Shown here in pieces: positions 6,114-6,948 of a stretch of DNA of 6,948 nucleotides. Where the stretch lies: contig UQZS01000077.1 of assembly GCA_900545625.1 (NCBI GenBank), positions 1-6,948 on the forward strand, written 5' to 3'. Each line of letters begins with the position of its first letter. Position 1 is the stretch's first letter. A program made the translations under genes and the position numbers. This stretch comes from an uncultured Oscillospiraceae bacterium. GTDB taxonomy: Bacteria > Bacillota > Clostridia > Oscillospirales > Acutalibacteraceae. The notes under the pieces were generated by a model. The model ran no database searches. It had not been told where the DNA came from and saw nothing but the letters and a program-made list of their open reading frames with translations.

Positions 6114-6316
6114 GTAGGGCTGGGGCTTGCTCCCGCCGTATGAAGAACAGATTTTATCTCTCCCCCTTCCGCCTTGCGGCGGCATCCCCCTCGTCAGAGG
6201 GGGAAACGCACAACCGGAAGTCAGTACAAACCTTTTCCTCCCTCTGATGAGGGAGGTGGCGCGCGCTTTGCGCGTGACGGAGGGAGAGACCGTAGGGCGG
6301 GGGCTTACTCCCGCCG
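6114..6316 (+). repeat. 201-bp interspersed repeat, copy 2, with hairpins at both ends
   Basis: Positions 6116-6316 repeat 2141-2341 with two substitutions, both in the terminal hairpins (6121 T breaks a GC stem pair; 6307 A is in the loop region). The interior fold-back is identical in both copies, suggesting recent duplication or homogenisation. It has the same orientation as copy 1, and the two copies bracket the radical SAM, TIGR04076-like and mrp genes, 3,975 bases apart. Confidence 0.9.
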
Positions 6317-6403
6317 TGGGCAATAGTTCAACCCAACCATTTCTTGTTTATCCTAAAAATTTCTGCCCGTGTTCCCCGGGAAGGACAAAATTCGTACTTT
6401 TTG

Positions 6404-6428
6404 CGGCGGGAGCAAGCCCCCGCCCTAC
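6404..6428 (-). repeat. Hairpin repeat of the GTAGGG family
   Basis: On the minus strand GTAGGG overlaps the stem GGCGGG / CCCGCC with the CTTGC loop. It faces the plus-oriented copy at 6292-6316 across 87 bases, the same distance as the pair 2317-2341/2429-2453 although the spacers are unrelated in sequence. Between 6429 and 6495 I see nothing else recognisable. Confidence 0.85.
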
Positions 6429-6495
6429 AAATTTAAGCAGATTTTTCATTGTTTTCGCAGTCGAAAGGCTCTGCAAACACGCGGTTCCAACAAAC

Positions 6496-6948
6496 TTACC
6501 TATCCTGCTTCTGTTCTCTGCTTTCTGAATTCTGAACTCTGTTTTCCCGCAATCTCTTAAAAAAGGAGGTCAGCGCTTCGGCGCATTCCGCCTCGAGCAC
6601 GCCGCCCACGGCTTCGGGCTTATGCGTTAAGGGCAGGGAAAACATCGAAAACACGCTGCCCACCGCGCCGTTCTTCGGGTCGCGCGCGCCGTAGGTCACC
6701 CTTTGCAAGCGCGCGTTCACGATCGCGCCCGCGCACATCGGACAGGGCTCAAGCGTCACGAACAGCTCGCATTCCCACAGCCGCCAGCCGCCTAAAGCCT
6801 TGCACGCGCGGTCGATCGCTTCGATCTCGGCATGGGCAAGGGCGTTTTTTTCTTTTTCCCGGCGGTTGCGCCCGACGGCGACGACTTCGCCGTTCCGCAC
6901 GACGACCGCCCCGACAGGCACTTCGCCCTCGTCGGCGCTTTTCTGCGC
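6496..6948 (-). CDS. tadA: tRNA-specific adenosine deaminase TadA, 5' end beyond the window
   Basis: The frame is open from the right edge to TAA at 6496, 150 residues. TadA deaminates A34 to inosine in the tRNA-Arg(ACG) wobble position. The fragment begins AQKSADEGEVPVGAVVV, so roughly 20 N-terminal residues are missing; the GTG at 6921 lies inside the conserved EVPVGA segment and is not the start. The zinc site is complete: HAE at 39-41 (Glu is the proton shuttle) and PCPMC with C69 and C72. YGARDPKNGAVGS follows, and the family's usual FFKRLR end is at about 129-134. After it come some 16 extra hydrophilic residues (ENRVQNSESREQKQDR) encoded by a heptad array. No terminator was found after the stop codon. 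Confidence 0.95.
   Translation of the reverse strand, partial: AQKSADEGEVPVGAVVVRNGEVVAVGRNRREKEKNALAHAEIEAIDRACKALGGWRLWECELFVTLEPCPMCAGAIVNARLQRVTYGARDPKNGAVGSVFSMFSLPLTHKPEAVGGVLEAECAEALTSFFKRLRENRVQNSESREQKQDR
6504..6546 (-). repeat. Degenerate heptad array, copy D, encoding the TadA C-terminus
   Basis: On the minus strand the units read AGAGTTC, AGAATTC, AGAAAGC, AGAGAAC, AGAAGCA. The period is again seven but the unit differs from the TTAGATG arrays. As in the other composite elements a hairpin repeat (6404-6428) lies on the same side, here 75 bases away. Confidence 0.65.

Noticed and set aside
6404..6428. Hairpin repeat as the tadA terminator
   Set aside because: On the minus strand it is followed by GCAAAAAG rather than a T-run, and it belongs to the dispersed repeat family.

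Overview
The window looks like a piece of a GC-rich Clostridia (Bacillota) genome, probably an uncultured gut lineage of the Oscillospirales/Christensenellales kind. This is inferred from the gene families (a clostridial-type Mrp with an N-terminal Cys cluster, a radical SAM/SPASM protein with a long N-terminal region, a TIGR04076-like protein, a Firmicute GT84 cyclic-glucan-synthase-like protein) and from dense short interspersed repeats between genes. Nothing in the sequence identifies the species.

Layout. (1) 1-1946, minus strand: the N-terminal 648 codons of a large membrane glycosyltransferase of the cyclic beta-1,2-glucan synthase type (GT84); its C-terminus lies beyond the left edge. 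(2) 1947-2590: a repeat-rich intergenic region with a heptad array, a 201-bp repeat, hairpin repeats and a 22-bp palindrome. (3) 2590-4376, plus strand: a self-contained unit with an extended -10 promoter, a short leader hairpin, a radical SAM/SPASM gene and a strong intrinsic terminator. (4) 4377-4753: a second repeat cluster of three hairpins, a heptad array and a solo fold-back arm. (5) 4754-5107, minus: a small Cys-containing protein resembling TIGR04076. (6) 5205-6020, minus: Mrp/NBP35-type Fe-S carrier ATPase, with a hairpin terminator between it and gene 5. (7) 6021-6495: a third repeat cluster holding a second, almost identical copy of the 201-bp repeat. (8) 6496-6948, minus: tadA (tRNA adenosine deaminase), with its first codons beyond the right edge and its last codons written in a heptad array.

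The genes do not form an obvious shared pathway. The plausible functional link is iron-sulfur chemistry: Mrp carries Fe-S clusters and the radical SAM/SPASM enzyme needs several, but they are on opposite strands with separate signals, so this is only suggestive. GT84 and tadA look like independent neighbours.

The most unusual content is the intergenic DNA. At least nine copies of a short hairpin repeat (GTAGGG at one end, CTTG/CTTA loop) occur, with stems that change sequence while keeping pairing, and they often sit in convergent pairs. In three places the hairpin is joined through a shared spacer to a degenerate seven-base array, giving a composite element of about 100 bp; a fourth place joins a hairpin to an array of different sequence that has run into the end of tadA. 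The 201-bp direct repeats bracket the radical SAM, TIGR04076-like and mrp genes. I see no CRISPR array, defence island, RiPP cluster, tRNA or rRNA.
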